In this document: positions 1 to 6,719 of the stretch, one piece after another | Position numbering within the stretch: position 1 is the stretch's first letter | Layout of the letters: every line of letters starts with the position of its first letter | DNA from: JAOUEE01 sp051011595 | GTDB taxonomy: Bacteria > Actinomycetota > Acidimicrobiia > Acidimicrobiales > SHLQ01 | Reading direction: 5' to 3' | DNA length: 22,415 nt | Assembly (NCBI GenBank): GCA_051011595.1 | Contig: JBPCTQ010000373.1 | Location: 1-22,415, forward strand | Program-made: the position numbers and the translations under genes | The notes under the pieces: model-generated | Told to the model about the DNA's origin: nothing | What the model saw: the letters and a program-made list of their open reading frames with translations, nothing else | Databases searched by the model: none

Positions 1-368
1 CGGGGGTGCGAGGGGTGGTGGATACAGCGACAGGCCCCACCAGCAAGCAGCGGGAGTGCGCGGTGTGGTGGATGCCGCGGCGGGTGCGAGAGAGTCGGAC
101 CGACCGGGTGACAGGCCCCACCAGCAAGCAGCGGGAGTGCGCGGTGTGGTGGATACCGCGGCGGGTGCGAGCGAATCAGACCGACCGGGTGACAGGCCCC
201 ACCACGCCGACAGCGGGGGTGCGAGGGGTGGTGGATACAGCGACAGGCCCCACCAGCAAGCAGCGGGAGTGCGCGGTGTGGTGGATGCCGCGGCGGGTGC
301 GAGAGAGTCAGACCGACCGGGTGACAGGCCCCGCCAGCAAGCAGCGGGAGTGCGCGGTGTGGTGGATG
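1..368. repeat. Higher-order tandem repeat of 81-base (A) and 51-base (B) units
   Basis: Units begin with CAGGCCCC at 31, 112, 193, 244 and 325. The spacings are 81, 81, 51 and 81. The order is B (3' part, 1-30), A (31-111), A (112-192), B (193-243), A (244-324) and a truncated A (325-368), giving a higher-order period of 213 bases (A-A-B). Each complete A unit can fold CGCGGT against [A/G]CCGCG across a 9-base loop; the closing pair is T-A in one copy and T-G wobble in the others. Both unit lengths are multiples of three, so two overlapping frames stay open (one spanning 6-416), but I see no start signal or recognisable domain. It may be intergenic or the 3' end of a gene to the left. Confidence 0.9.
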
Positions 369-386
369 CGGTGTGGTGAACACCGC
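368..386. terminator. Hairpin at the end of the tandem repeat, possible terminator
   Basis: GCGGTGT (368-374) pairs perfectly with ACACCGC (380-386) around the loop GGTGA. It closes the last, diverged repeat copy and lies just before the promoter of the acyl-CoA dehydrogenase operon. There is no T tract. It could end transcription from the left or simply be the last of the repeat hairpins. Confidence 0.35.
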
Positions 387-400
387 GAATACTCCCCCGC

Positions 401-430
401 TTGGCCGAGAATCTGACGTGTCGTTAGATT
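401..430 (+). promoter_or_regulatory. Candidate promoter of the acyl-CoA dehydrogenase operon
   Basis: TTGGCC (401-406) and TAGATT (425-430) match sigma-70-type -35 and -10 boxes at four of six positions each, with an 18-base spacer. They predict a start near 437 and a leader of about 28 bases carrying the Shine-Dalgarno AGGAGG at 453-458. Confidence 0.45.
410..430. promoter_or_regulatory. 21-base dyad operator overlapping the -10 box
   Basis: The left arm AATCTGACG (410-418) and right arm CGTTAGATT (422-430) are inverted copies matching at 8 of 9 positions around a TGT centre. The dyad covers the predicted -10 box, a typical place for a repressor. Its size suits a TetR- or GntR-type regulator, which I infer only from geometry. 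I did not find a second copy elsewhere in the window. Confidence 0.55.
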
Positions 431-464
431 CGAGGGAGCACCCACCCACCCCAGGAGGCAGCCG

Positions 465-1643
465 GTGTACCTCGAGGAAACCGCTGAACAGCAGGCCTTT
501 CGCAAAGAGGTGCGGGCGTATTTCGGCGACCTGATGACCGACTCGTTGTGGGAATCGCTGCGCGGGGCCCACGAGACCTCGGAGATTCGTCGCCAGTTGT
601 TCCGCCGGTTGGGCGACGACGCCATGATGGGTGTCGGTTGGCCCACCGAATACGGGGGGCAAGGCCGACCGCCCACCGACCAGTTCATCTTCTTCGACGA
701 GGCGCAGCGGGCCAACTTCCCGATGCCGTTCGTCACCCTCAACACCGTCGGGCCCACCCTCATGGAGTTCGGGAACGACGCGCAGAAGGCGTTCTATCTT
801 CCCAAGATCCTGGCCGGCGAGATCACCTTCGCCATCGGTTACAGCGAAGCCGGCGCCGGAACCGACTTGGCCTCGCTCACCACCAAGGCCGTCCGCGACG
901 GCGACGAGTGGATCATCAGCGGCCAGAAGATGTGGACCAGCGGGGCCAACGAAGCCGACTACATCTGGTTGGCCTGTCGCACCGACCCCGAGGTCAAGAA
1001 ACACAAGGGCATCTCGCTGATCATCGTCCCCACCGACAGCCCCGGATTCAGCTGGACACCCATCGTCACCGTCGGGGGCGGCACCACCACGGCCACGTAC
1101 TACGACGACGTGCGGGTGCCCTATGAGAACCTGGTGGGTGACGAGAACGGTGGCTGGCGCATGATCACCACCCAGCTCAACCACGAACGGGTCGGCTTGG
1201 CGGCGGTGGGAGCCAAAGCGTTCCGCCTCTACGACGACGTCGTGCGCTGGGCCGCCGTCACCCCTTCGGGCGAGGGGGGTGTGGTGATCGACCTGCCTTG
1301 GGTCCAGATGGACCTGGCTCGTTGCCATGCCAAGCTCGAAGCGCTCAACCTGTTCAACTGGCGCATGACCGTCGATGTCGAGAACGGCGAGCTCACCCCC
1401 GACCGGGCGTCATCGGCCAAGGTGTACGGCACCGAGGCCCTCAACGACGTGTACCACGCCCTCCTCAACGTGTTGGGCGCCGAGGCCCACCTGCGCGACG
1501 GTTCACCCGGGGCGCTGCTTCGCGGCGAGGTCGAGAGTGCCGGCCGGGCCGCCCAGATCAACACCTTCGGCGGCGGCGTCAACGAGATTCAACGAGAAAT
1601 CGTGGCGTGGTTGGGCCTGGGTATGGCCCGAGCGAGCCGATAG
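465..1643 (+). CDS. Acyl-CoA dehydrogenase, FadE-type, likely catalytic subunit
   Basis: A 392-residue flavin acyl-CoA dehydrogenase, the usual family length, which would introduce the alpha-beta double bond into an acyl-CoA. The GTG start is set by AGGAGG at 453-458, six bases away. The FAD/substrate loop motif AIGYSEAGAGTDLASL is present, followed by the beta-domain GQKMWTSGA. Glu241 sits in NHERVGLA, the position used as catalytic base in isovaleryl-CoA dehydrogenase-type enzymes. The alternative C-terminal Glu (medium-chain type) is replaced by Gly in TFGGGVNEIQR. The next dehydrogenase gene begins 11 bases after the stop. In actinobacteria such neighbouring pairs often form alpha2beta2 heterotetramers (the ChsE/FadE steroid side-chain enzymes). 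The substrate is not determinable here; steroid or branched acyl-CoA is possible. Confidence 0.93.
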   Translation: MYLEETAEQQAFRKEVRAYFGDLMTDSLWESLRGAHETSEIRRQLFRRLGDDAMMGVGWPTEYGGQGRPPTDQFIFFDEAQRANFPMPFVTLNTVGPTLMEFGNDAQKAFYLPKILAGEITFAIGYSEAGAGTDLASLTTKAVRDGDEWIISGQKMWTSGANEADYIWLACRTDPEVKKHKGISLIIVPTDSPGFSWTPIVTVGGGTTTATYYDDVRVPYENLVGDENGGWRMITTQLNHERVGLAAVGAKAFRLYDDVVRWAAVTPSGEGGVVIDLPWVQMDLARCHAKLEALNLFNWRMTVDVENGELTPDRASSAKVYGTEALNDVYHALLNVLGAEAHLRDGSPGALLRGEVESAGRAAQINTFGGGVNEIQREIVAWLGLGMARASR

Positions 1644-1654
1644 GAGACGCTGAG

Positions 1655-2794
1655 ATGGACTTCGCCCTCACCGAGGAACAACACGCGCTCGCCGACCTGG
1701 CCGAACAGATATTCAGCGGTCAGGTCGACGCCGATCGGGTCGCCGAGATCGAAGCAAGCGACGAACGCTTCGATCGAGACCTCTGGGCCGAGCTGGCCAA
1801 GGCCAACCTGCTCGGCGTGGCCATCGACGAAGAATCCGGGGGCCTCGGGTTCGACATCGTCGAGTTGTTGCTGGTGCTCCAGCACCAAGGTCGCCGCGTG
1901 GCGCCGGTCCCGCTGCTGCCCACGTTGGTGGCCGGAGCACTTCCCATCGGCCAGTTCGGAACCGATGCCCAGAAGCAGCAGTGGCTTCCGGGTGTGGTGG
2001 CCGGCACCACCGTGCTCACCGGCGCCTTTGCCGATGGAGGGGCCAACAACGTGGGCAACTCCAGTGTCGAAGCGGTCGCCGCCGGCAACGGCTGGCGACT
2101 CTCGGGGACCAAGATCGCCGTTCCGGCGGCGGGTGTCAGCAACGCCGTCCTGGTGCCGGCCCGCACCGGCGACGACCTCACGGTCTTCATCGTCGAGCTC
2201 GGCGCCGACGGGCTCTCGGTGGAGCTGAACGAAACCACCAACTACGAGCTGCACGGCACCCTCACCTTCGACGACGTCGCCGTTGGTGCCGACGATGTCC
2301 TCGGCGAGGTCAACCGTGGCACGGCGGTCGTCGACTGGGCCGTGCAACGGATCCAGCTCGGTGCCAGTGCCATCGTGCTCGGTGCGTGCGAAGAAGCGTT
2401 GCGAATGGCCGCCGAGTACACCTCCCAGCGCGAACAGTTCGGACGCCCACTTTCCACCAATCAGGGTGTGGCCCTGCGGGCAGCCGACTGCTACATCGCG
2501 GTCGAGGGGATACGGGTCACCACCCTGCAGGCCGCATGGCGCCTGGCCGCCGGTCTGCCCGCCGCCTCACAGACCGAAGTGGCCAAGTGGTGGTCGGCCG
2601 AGGTCGGCCAACACTGTGTCCACGACATCCAGCACCTCCACGGGGGTATGGGTGCCGACGTCGACTACCCGGTGCATCGCTATTTCCTCTGGGTGAAACA
2701 GCTCGAGAACTCCTTCGGTGGCGGCAGTCAACAACTGGCCCGCCTCGGTACCCGTATCGCCGAGCAGGCCAAAGCTGCCGCGGGGACGGCCTGA
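1655..2794 (+). CDS. Acyl-CoA dehydrogenase, FadE-type, likely non-catalytic partner
   Basis: A 379-residue acyl-CoA dehydrogenase homologue. I chose the ATG at 1655 (start MDFALTEEQHALADLAEQIF) because TAGGAG at 1641-1646 precedes it at a suitable distance and family similarity begins there; the frame is open further upstream but over the previous gene. The C-terminal domain carries YTSQREQFGRPLSTNQGV and LHGGMGADVDYPVHRYF, typical of the family. By eye, neither catalytic Glu position is acidic: Gln231 (AVQRIQLG) replaces the mid-protein Glu, and NSFGGGSQQ lacks the C-terminal one. This fits the structural subunit of a heterotetramer with the preceding gene. Its stop overlaps the next start by one base (TGATG), suggesting translational coupling. 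Confidence 0.92.
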   Translation: MDFALTEEQHALADLAEQIFSGQVDADRVAEIEASDERFDRDLWAELAKANLLGVAIDEESGGLGFDIVELLLVLQHQGRRVAPVPLLPTLVAGALPIGQFGTDAQKQQWLPGVVAGTTVLTGAFADGGANNVGNSSVEAVAAGNGWRLSGTKIAVPAAGVSNAVLVPARTGDDLTVFIVELGADGLSVELNETTNYELHGTLTFDDVAVGADDVLGEVNRGTAVVDWAVQRIQLGASAIVLGACEEALRMAAEYTSQREQFGRPLSTNQGVALRAADCYIAVEGIRVTTLQAAWRLAAGLPAASQTEVAKWWSAEVGQHCVHDIQHLHGGMGADVDYPVHRYFLWVKQLENSFGGGSQQLARLGTRIAEQAKAAAGTA

Positions 2795-3621
2795 TGGCCG
2801 ACGAGCGACCTCTCGACGAGCAGGTCCGATTCGAGATCGAGAATCAGGTGGCCTGGATCACCATCGATCGCCCCGATCGTGGCAATGCGCTCACCCCCGA
2901 ATGCCGGGATCGCATCCGCGATCTGTTCGAGTCGCTGAATGGGCAGTTCGAGGCGCGAGCCGTGGTGCTCACCGCCACCGGCAAGCTGTTCTGTCCCGGC
3001 GCCGACATCTCGGCCGACCGGGAGACCGTGCCTCGACCCGAGGGTGCTCCCGAGTCGTCGGTGGGCGAGCCCCGCCGCATGATGTTGCGCGGGCAACACA
3101 CCCTGATGCCCGCCATCCTCGACTGCGAGCTGCCGGTGATCGCCGCGGTCAACGGCACCGCAGCCGGTATGGGCGCCCACCTGGCCCTCATGTGCGACCT
3201 GGTCATCATGTCCGACCGGGCCAAACTCATCGAGATCTTCGCTCGACGGGGCCTGGTGCCCGACGCACTCGGGGCCTGGATCCTGCCTCGCCTGGTCGGC
3301 CTGCAGAAAGCCAAGGAACTGATGTTGTTCGCCGACGACATCCCGGCCGCCGAGGCCGAGCGCATCGGGTTGTGCAACAAGGTGGTGCCGGCCGACGAGC
3401 TCACCGAGACCGCACGGGAATGGGCCGAGCGCCTGGCCCAGGGGCCGACCAAGGCCTACATGCTCACCAAATGGATGCTCAATCGATCCCTCGACGTCGA
3501 CCGGCGAACCATCGCCGAGGAAGAGTCGTGGGCCGTCGAGCTCAACAACCACACGGCCGATGTCCAAGAGGGCATCGCCAGCTTTCGCGAGAAACGAGAT
3601 CCGAACTTCCGCGGTTGGTGA
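2794..3621 (+). CDS. Crotonase (enoyl-CoA hydratase/isomerase) family protein
   Basis: A 275-residue crotonase-fold protein, of typical size, that probably acts on the product of the two dehydrogenases encoded just upstream. It has the family core AVNGTAAGMGAHLALMCD forming the oxyanion-hole region, then RRGLVPDALGAWILPRLVG. By eye, the two catalytic glutamates of classical hydratase (rat Glu144 and Glu164) correspond to His and Phe, while an Asp is present in VPDALG. It may therefore be an isomerase, hydrolase or otherwise specialised crotonase rather than a standard hydratase. The start ATG overlaps the previous stop by one base; no separate ribosome site is needed. Confidence 0.9.
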   Translation: MADERPLDEQVRFEIENQVAWITIDRPDRGNALTPECRDRIRDLFESLNGQFEARAVVLTATGKLFCPGADISADRETVPRPEGAPESSVGEPRRMMLRGQHTLMPAILDCELPVIAAVNGTAAGMGAHLALMCDLVIMSDRAKLIEIFARRGLVPDALGAWILPRLVGLQKAKELMLFADDIPAAEAERIGLCNKVVPADELTETAREWAERLAQGPTKAYMLTKWMLNRSLDVDRRTIAEEESWAVELNNHTADVQEGIASFREKRDPNFRGW

Positions 3622-3672
3622 TCTGGGCCCGCACTGGGTCAGGTCGGAGGCTCGACGCGTCGAAGGAATGGT

Positions 3673-4599
3673 GTGCACCGCGCGCCCACCATCACCCAGG
3701 TACGCATCGAAATCGGCCAGCCGTCGGCCGACGACGGTTTCCTGTCGCTGAGCCCGACCACACTCCTGGTGATCGGGATGGTGTCGAGTGTGGTGTTCAT
3801 CGTGGTCATGGTGTGGTTGTACGAACGCTTCGTGGGCCGTCACCGAGAGGCTCGGGTGGCCGCCCATCGGGCCGGATTTCGGTATCACGGCCAGGATGCC
3901 AAGGACATCGGTCGGACTCGGTTCGCCGTGTTCGGCGAGTTCGACCGCATGTCGATCTCGCATCAGATGGCCGGTCGGACCGAACGAGGAACAGCAGTCG
4001 TCGCCTTCGATTTCTGTCCTCAAGTGCAGTTGGAAGTGACCGTCGACGAGGACGGCAACAAGCGCCGGCGCCGGCTGCCGGTCAACCACGATGCCGTCGG
4101 TCATCCCTTGGTGCCCCGCATCCGCAACACCGAATGGGTGTCGCAGGGATCGGTTCGTTCCGGGGCCGTCGTTGATGTCGATGCCTGGCTCCCGCGCCTG
4201 ATCGTGGCCCCCGAGGGCCAAGCCTGGAAGGCGTACTCCCGTATCACCGGCGCCGACATCGACTTCGAGTCCGAAGCGTTCAACCGGCGCTATCGCATCG
4301 TGTCGGGTGACCCCGACTTCGCTCGCCGCTTCCTCAGCGCCACCGTGATCGACGTGTTGCTGCGCAGCGACGGCGAGCTCGGTGTGGAGACCTTCGGTGA
4401 TCGGCTCCTCGTGTTCGGGCGGCTGCAGCCGCCTCGCGAACTGCCGTCCGTCGGCCTGTTGGCCGGGATGCTCACCGAGCAGATTCCGGAACTGGTCCGC
4501 CACGAACACCCCCTGCCGAGCGCGGTGGCGGCGGCCGGCGCCGATGACTTCTCGGCCGCCGACGATCGCCAGGATCATCCCAGCGGCATCACCTGGTGA
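3673..4599 (+). CDS. Membrane-anchored protein with DUF3137-like domain
   Basis: A 308-residue protein of unknown function. One strong transmembrane segment lies near residues 29-50, followed by RHREARVAAHRAGFRYHG and a soluble domain that faces the cytoplasm if the N-terminus is outside. The stretch around AFNRRYRIVSGDPDFARRFLS followed by an FGDRLLVFGR strand resembles the DUF3137 family, which I call from memory. The GTG at 3673 is chosen for AAGGAA (3663-3668) just upstream; a GTG two bases earlier is out of frame. It lies 51 bases after the crotonase gene, with a 12-base palindrome TCGACGCGTCGA (3652-3663) between. Cotranscription is possible, but a metabolic link is not evident. Confidence 0.75.
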   Translation: MHRAPTITQVRIEIGQPSADDGFLSLSPTTLLVIGMVSSVVFIVVMVWLYERFVGRHREARVAAHRAGFRYHGQDAKDIGRTRFAVFGEFDRMSISHQMAGRTERGTAVVAFDFCPQVQLEVTVDEDGNKRRRRLPVNHDAVGHPLVPRIRNTEWVSQGSVRSGAVVDVDAWLPRLIVAPEGQAWKAYSRITGADIDFESEAFNRRYRIVSGDPDFARRFLSATVIDVLLRSDGELGVETFGDRLLVFGRLQPPRELPSVGLLAGMLTEQIPELVRHEHPLPSAVAAAGADDFSAADDRQDHPSGITW

Positions 4600-4711
4600 A
4601 CACTCGGCTCAGGGCCTGACGGTCGGCCCGGGTCCGTACCAACTGGTGAGGGCCCGGTTCGGGTCGTGACGTTCGCCCGGGCCGCTGCCGACGGGGTCGG
4701 CGCGTCGCGAG

Positions 4712-4717
4712 TACGGT
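4712..4717 (+). promoter_or_regulatory. Possible -10 box for the ligase-ArsC-Rieske operon
   Basis: TACGGT fits an actinobacterial TANNNT -10 box and lies about 37 bases before the ligase start, in a 154-base gap (4600-4753) that otherwise shows no gene. I see no convincing -35 box, so this is tentative. Confidence 0.3.
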
Positions 4718-4753
4718 GACCGGCCGAGAAGTCGATCATCCGAAGGGGGATGT

Positions 4754-6313
4754 ATGACCGCGGTAACCGGCGGCAATCTGTGGGAGCTCATCGAAGCTCG
4801 AGTGGCGGCCACACCCGACACCGAGATGCTGGTCGACCAGACCGGGCGCCGCATGACCTTCGGCGAGTACAAGGTGGCCGTCGAGGAGATGGCGGCCGGC
4901 CTGGCGGAGATGGGAGTCGGTCCTGGCGATGTGGTGGCGTGGGAGCTGCCGACGTGGATCGAGACGGTGGTGCTCGCCGCCGCCATCAACCGCCTCGGCG
5001 CCGTTCAGAACCCCATCATCGCCATCTACCGCGAACGTGAGGTCGGGTTCTGTTGCCGACAGGCTGGGGCCTCTCTGCTCATCACACCCGACGAGTTCGG
5101 CGGGTTCGATTTCGGCGCCATGGGCGCCAAGATCGCCGCCGATATCGACGGGCTCACGGCGGTCACCGTGGCCCCCGGCAACTTCCCGTCCGGCGACCCG
5201 GCCACGCTGCCGCCGTCCCCATCTGGGTCGGCCGACCACCCGGTCCGCTGGCTCTGCTACACCTCGGGCACCACCAGTGACCCCAAGGGTGCGCGTCACA
5301 CCGACGGATCGATCGACGCCATTGCTCGAGCGATGGCCGAACGTCTCGACGTGCAGTTCGGTGACCGGCCGGCGCTGGTGTTCCCGTTCCCGCACATCGG
5401 CGGCCTGACCTGGTTGTTCACCGGACTCCAGACCGGCAGCACGTGCCTGCTCGACCAGGCGTTCGTGCCGGCCAGCACCACCAAACTGCTCATCGACGAG
5501 AGCTGCACCCATCCGGGGTCGGGAACGCCGTTTCACATGGTCTATCTGGCTGCCCAACGGGAGAACCCCGACACCCCCATTTTCCCCGACCTCAAGAACT
5601 GTCCCGGAGGTGGGGCGCCCAAACCGCCGCAGCTGCACTACGAGGTGAAGGCCGAGCTCGGCGGATCGGGAGTCGTCAGCGGCTGGGGGCTCACCGAAGC
5701 GCCGATTCTCACCATGGGGGCGCACGACGACCCCGATGACAAGCTGGCCGAGACCGAGGGCCGGGCCATGCCCGGTGTCGATCTCAAGGTCGTGAGCGTC
5801 GAGGGTGATGTCGTGGGTCCCGGCCACGAGGGCGAACTGCGGGCCAAGGCTCCCCAGATGATGAAGGGTTACCTCGACGAGTCGCTCAACGACGAAGCCT
5901 TCGACAGTGATGGCTACTTCCGCACCGGCGACCTCGGGGTGATCGACGACGACGGATTCGTGGTCATTACCGGCCGGCTCAAAGACGTCATCATCCGTCA
6001 CGGAGAGAACATCTCGGCCAAGGAGGTCGAGGACCTGCTGTTCACCCACGACCAGGTTCAGGATGTGGCCGTCATCGGCCTGCCCGACGCTCGCACGGGC
6101 GAGCGGGCCTGCGCGGTGGTGTCCACCGCCGACGGCCATGATCCGGTCACCCTGCCCGAGGTTCGCGAATTCCTCACCGCCGCGGGGCTCCGCACCCAAG
6201 CCATTCCCGAGCAGCTCGAGCACGTGGATGTGGTGCCCCGCAATCCCAGTGGCAAGATCACCAAGAACGTGCTGCGCGACGCCTACGCCGACCAGCCGTT
6301 CGAGCGTTCCTGA
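4754..6313 (+). CDS. AMP-forming acyl-CoA synthetase (class I adenylate-forming enzyme)
   Basis: A 519-residue ligase that would activate a carboxylic acid to acyl-AMP and then acyl-CoA. Motifs in order: the phosphate loop YTSGTTSDPKG near residues 169-179, GWGLTEAP, the hinge region YFRTGDLGVIDDDGFVVITGR, GENISAKEVEDLL, and the C-terminal PRNPSGKITKNVLRD, whose Lys501 is the adenylation lysine. Length is normal for the family. The ATG at 4754 follows an AAGGGGGA ribosome site (4743-4750). It heads a plus-strand cluster with the ArsC-like gene 27 bases downstream. Fatty, aromatic or steroid-derived acids are all possible substrates. The Rieske oxygenase downstream makes an aromatic or cyclic acid attractive, but that is inference. 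Confidence 0.92.
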   Translation: MTAVTGGNLWELIEARVAATPDTEMLVDQTGRRMTFGEYKVAVEEMAAGLAEMGVGPGDVVAWELPTWIETVVLAAAINRLGAVQNPIIAIYREREVGFCCRQAGASLLITPDEFGGFDFGAMGAKIAADIDGLTAVTVAPGNFPSGDPATLPPSPSGSADHPVRWLCYTSGTTSDPKGARHTDGSIDAIARAMAERLDVQFGDRPALVFPFPHIGGLTWLFTGLQTGSTCLLDQAFVPASTTKLLIDESCTHPGSGTPFHMVYLAAQRENPDTPIFPDLKNCPGGGAPKPPQLHYEVKAELGGSGVVSGWGLTEAPILTMGAHDDPDDKLAETEGRAMPGVDLKVVSVEGDVVGPGHEGELRAKAPQMMKGYLDESLNDEAFDSDGYFRTGDLGVIDDDGFVVITGRLKDVIIRHGENISAKEVEDLLFTHDQVQDVAVIGLPDARTGERACAVVSTADGHDPVTLPEVREFLTAAGLRTQAIPEQLEHVDVVPRNPSGKITKNVLRDAYADQPFERS

Positions 6314-6328
6314 CCCATCACCATCACC

Positions 6329-6334
6329 AGGAGG
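6329..6334 (+). promoter_or_regulatory. Shine-Dalgarno that fixes the start of the ArsC-like gene
   Basis: AGGAGG is followed after six bases by the GTG at 6341. It supports translation from 6341, upstream of the in-frame TGA, rather than from TTG 6395, which has no such site and lies inside the hairpin. Confidence 0.8.
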
Positions 6335-6340
6335 AAACCA

Positions 6341-6697
6341 GTGGCGACCGTCACCGTGTATCACAACCCACATTGAGGCAGCTCCAAGAACGCCTTGGCG
6401 GTCGCCGAGGACATGGGCGTCGATGTCGACGTTGTGCTGTACATGAAGGAACCACCCGACCGCGAAACCCTCGAAGGAATCGTGGCCGTGCTCGAGGATC
6501 CGGTCGAAGACCTGGTGCGCAAGGACTCGCAGTTCAAGAAGCTCGAGCTCGATCCCGACGACTACGTGGGCAATCCCGAGGCCGTGGTCGACTTGTTGGT
6601 CGAACGCAAGGCGCTGTTGCAGCGTCCAGTGCTGGTGAAGAAGGGCAAAGCCATCATCGGGCGCCCCAAGGATCGGATCGGCGAATTCCTGGCGTGA
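6341..6697 (+). CDS. ArsC-like oxidoreductase, probable selenoprotein (TGA read as Sec12)
   Basis: The frame from GTG 6341 gives 118 residues if TGA 6374-6376 is read through, which is the normal ArsC/Spx-YffB length. The N-terminus reads VTVYHNPH-[TGA]-GSSKNAL. In E. coli-type arsenate reductase the matching motif is YHNPxCGxSR, with catalytic Cys12; the TGA is codon 12 here. Arg60 (LVRKDS), Arg95 (LQRPVLV) and Arg108 (IIGRPKD) match the three arginines Arg60, Arg94 and Arg107 of that family. YMKEPPDRETL also fits. The 3' part is intact with no further stops or frameshifts. A SECIS-like hairpin follows the TGA. The protein would act as a cytosolic thiol/selenol reductase, of arsenate or another substrate. 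It lies between the ligase and the Rieske oxygenase. The alternative is a Cys-to-stop mutation (TGC or TGT to TGA) or a sequencing error. A default call would give a 100-residue protein from TTG 6395 without the active site. Confidence 0.85.
6374..6410 (+). promoter_or_regulatory. In-frame TGA with bacterial SECIS-like hairpin
   Basis: After TGA (6374-6376), CCTTGGC (6393-6399) pairs with GCCGAGG (6404-6410) over seven pairs, one of them G-U, leaving the loop GGTC (6400-6403). The loop guanines lie 24-25 bases after the TGA. Bacterial SECIS elements are known as a stem with a small apical loop having a G in its first positions, roughly 15-35 bases downstream of the UGA; the E. coli fdhF loop also contains GGUC. 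The fit is good, but in GC-rich sequence short hairpins are common. Confidence 0.7.
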
Positions 6698-6719
6698 TCC
6701 GCGACCGCCGGGGCGACCG

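Noticed and set aside
1..368. CRISPR array
   Set aside because: The repeats are contiguous 81- and 51-base units with no unique spacers between short identical repeats.
6..416. Protein of 136 residues across the tandem repeat
   Set aside because: The frame is open because the unit lengths are multiples of three; two frames are open, and no start signal or family supports coding. Kept only as a possibility.
3652..3663. 12-base palindrome TCGACGCGTCGA as an operator
   Set aside because: It is made only of CG-rich common tetramers, has no promoter next to it, and is expected by chance fairly often in such sequence. Mentioned only under the neighbouring gene.
2728..4578. Long minus-strand open frame of 616 codons
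   Set aside because: It is antisense to the crotonase and DUF3137-like genes, a typical GC-rich shadow with no family motif.
6314..6330. CATCACCATCACC resembles a polyhistidine tag coding sequence
   Set aside because: It lies in the untranslated gap after the ligase stop, so it is a chance run of short repeats and not a cloning artefact.
6395..6697. A 100-residue protein starting at TTG 6395 as the complete gene
   Set aside because: It lacks a ribosome site, begins inside the hairpin, and drops the HNPx-Cys-type active site. The full frame from GTG 6341 fits the ArsC family length and motifs.
6341..6697. ArsC-like gene as a simple nonsense pseudogene
   Set aside because: Possible but less likely: the only lesion is TGA at the catalytic Cys position, everything else is intact, and a SECIS-like hairpin follows. 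Retained as the alternative hypothesis.
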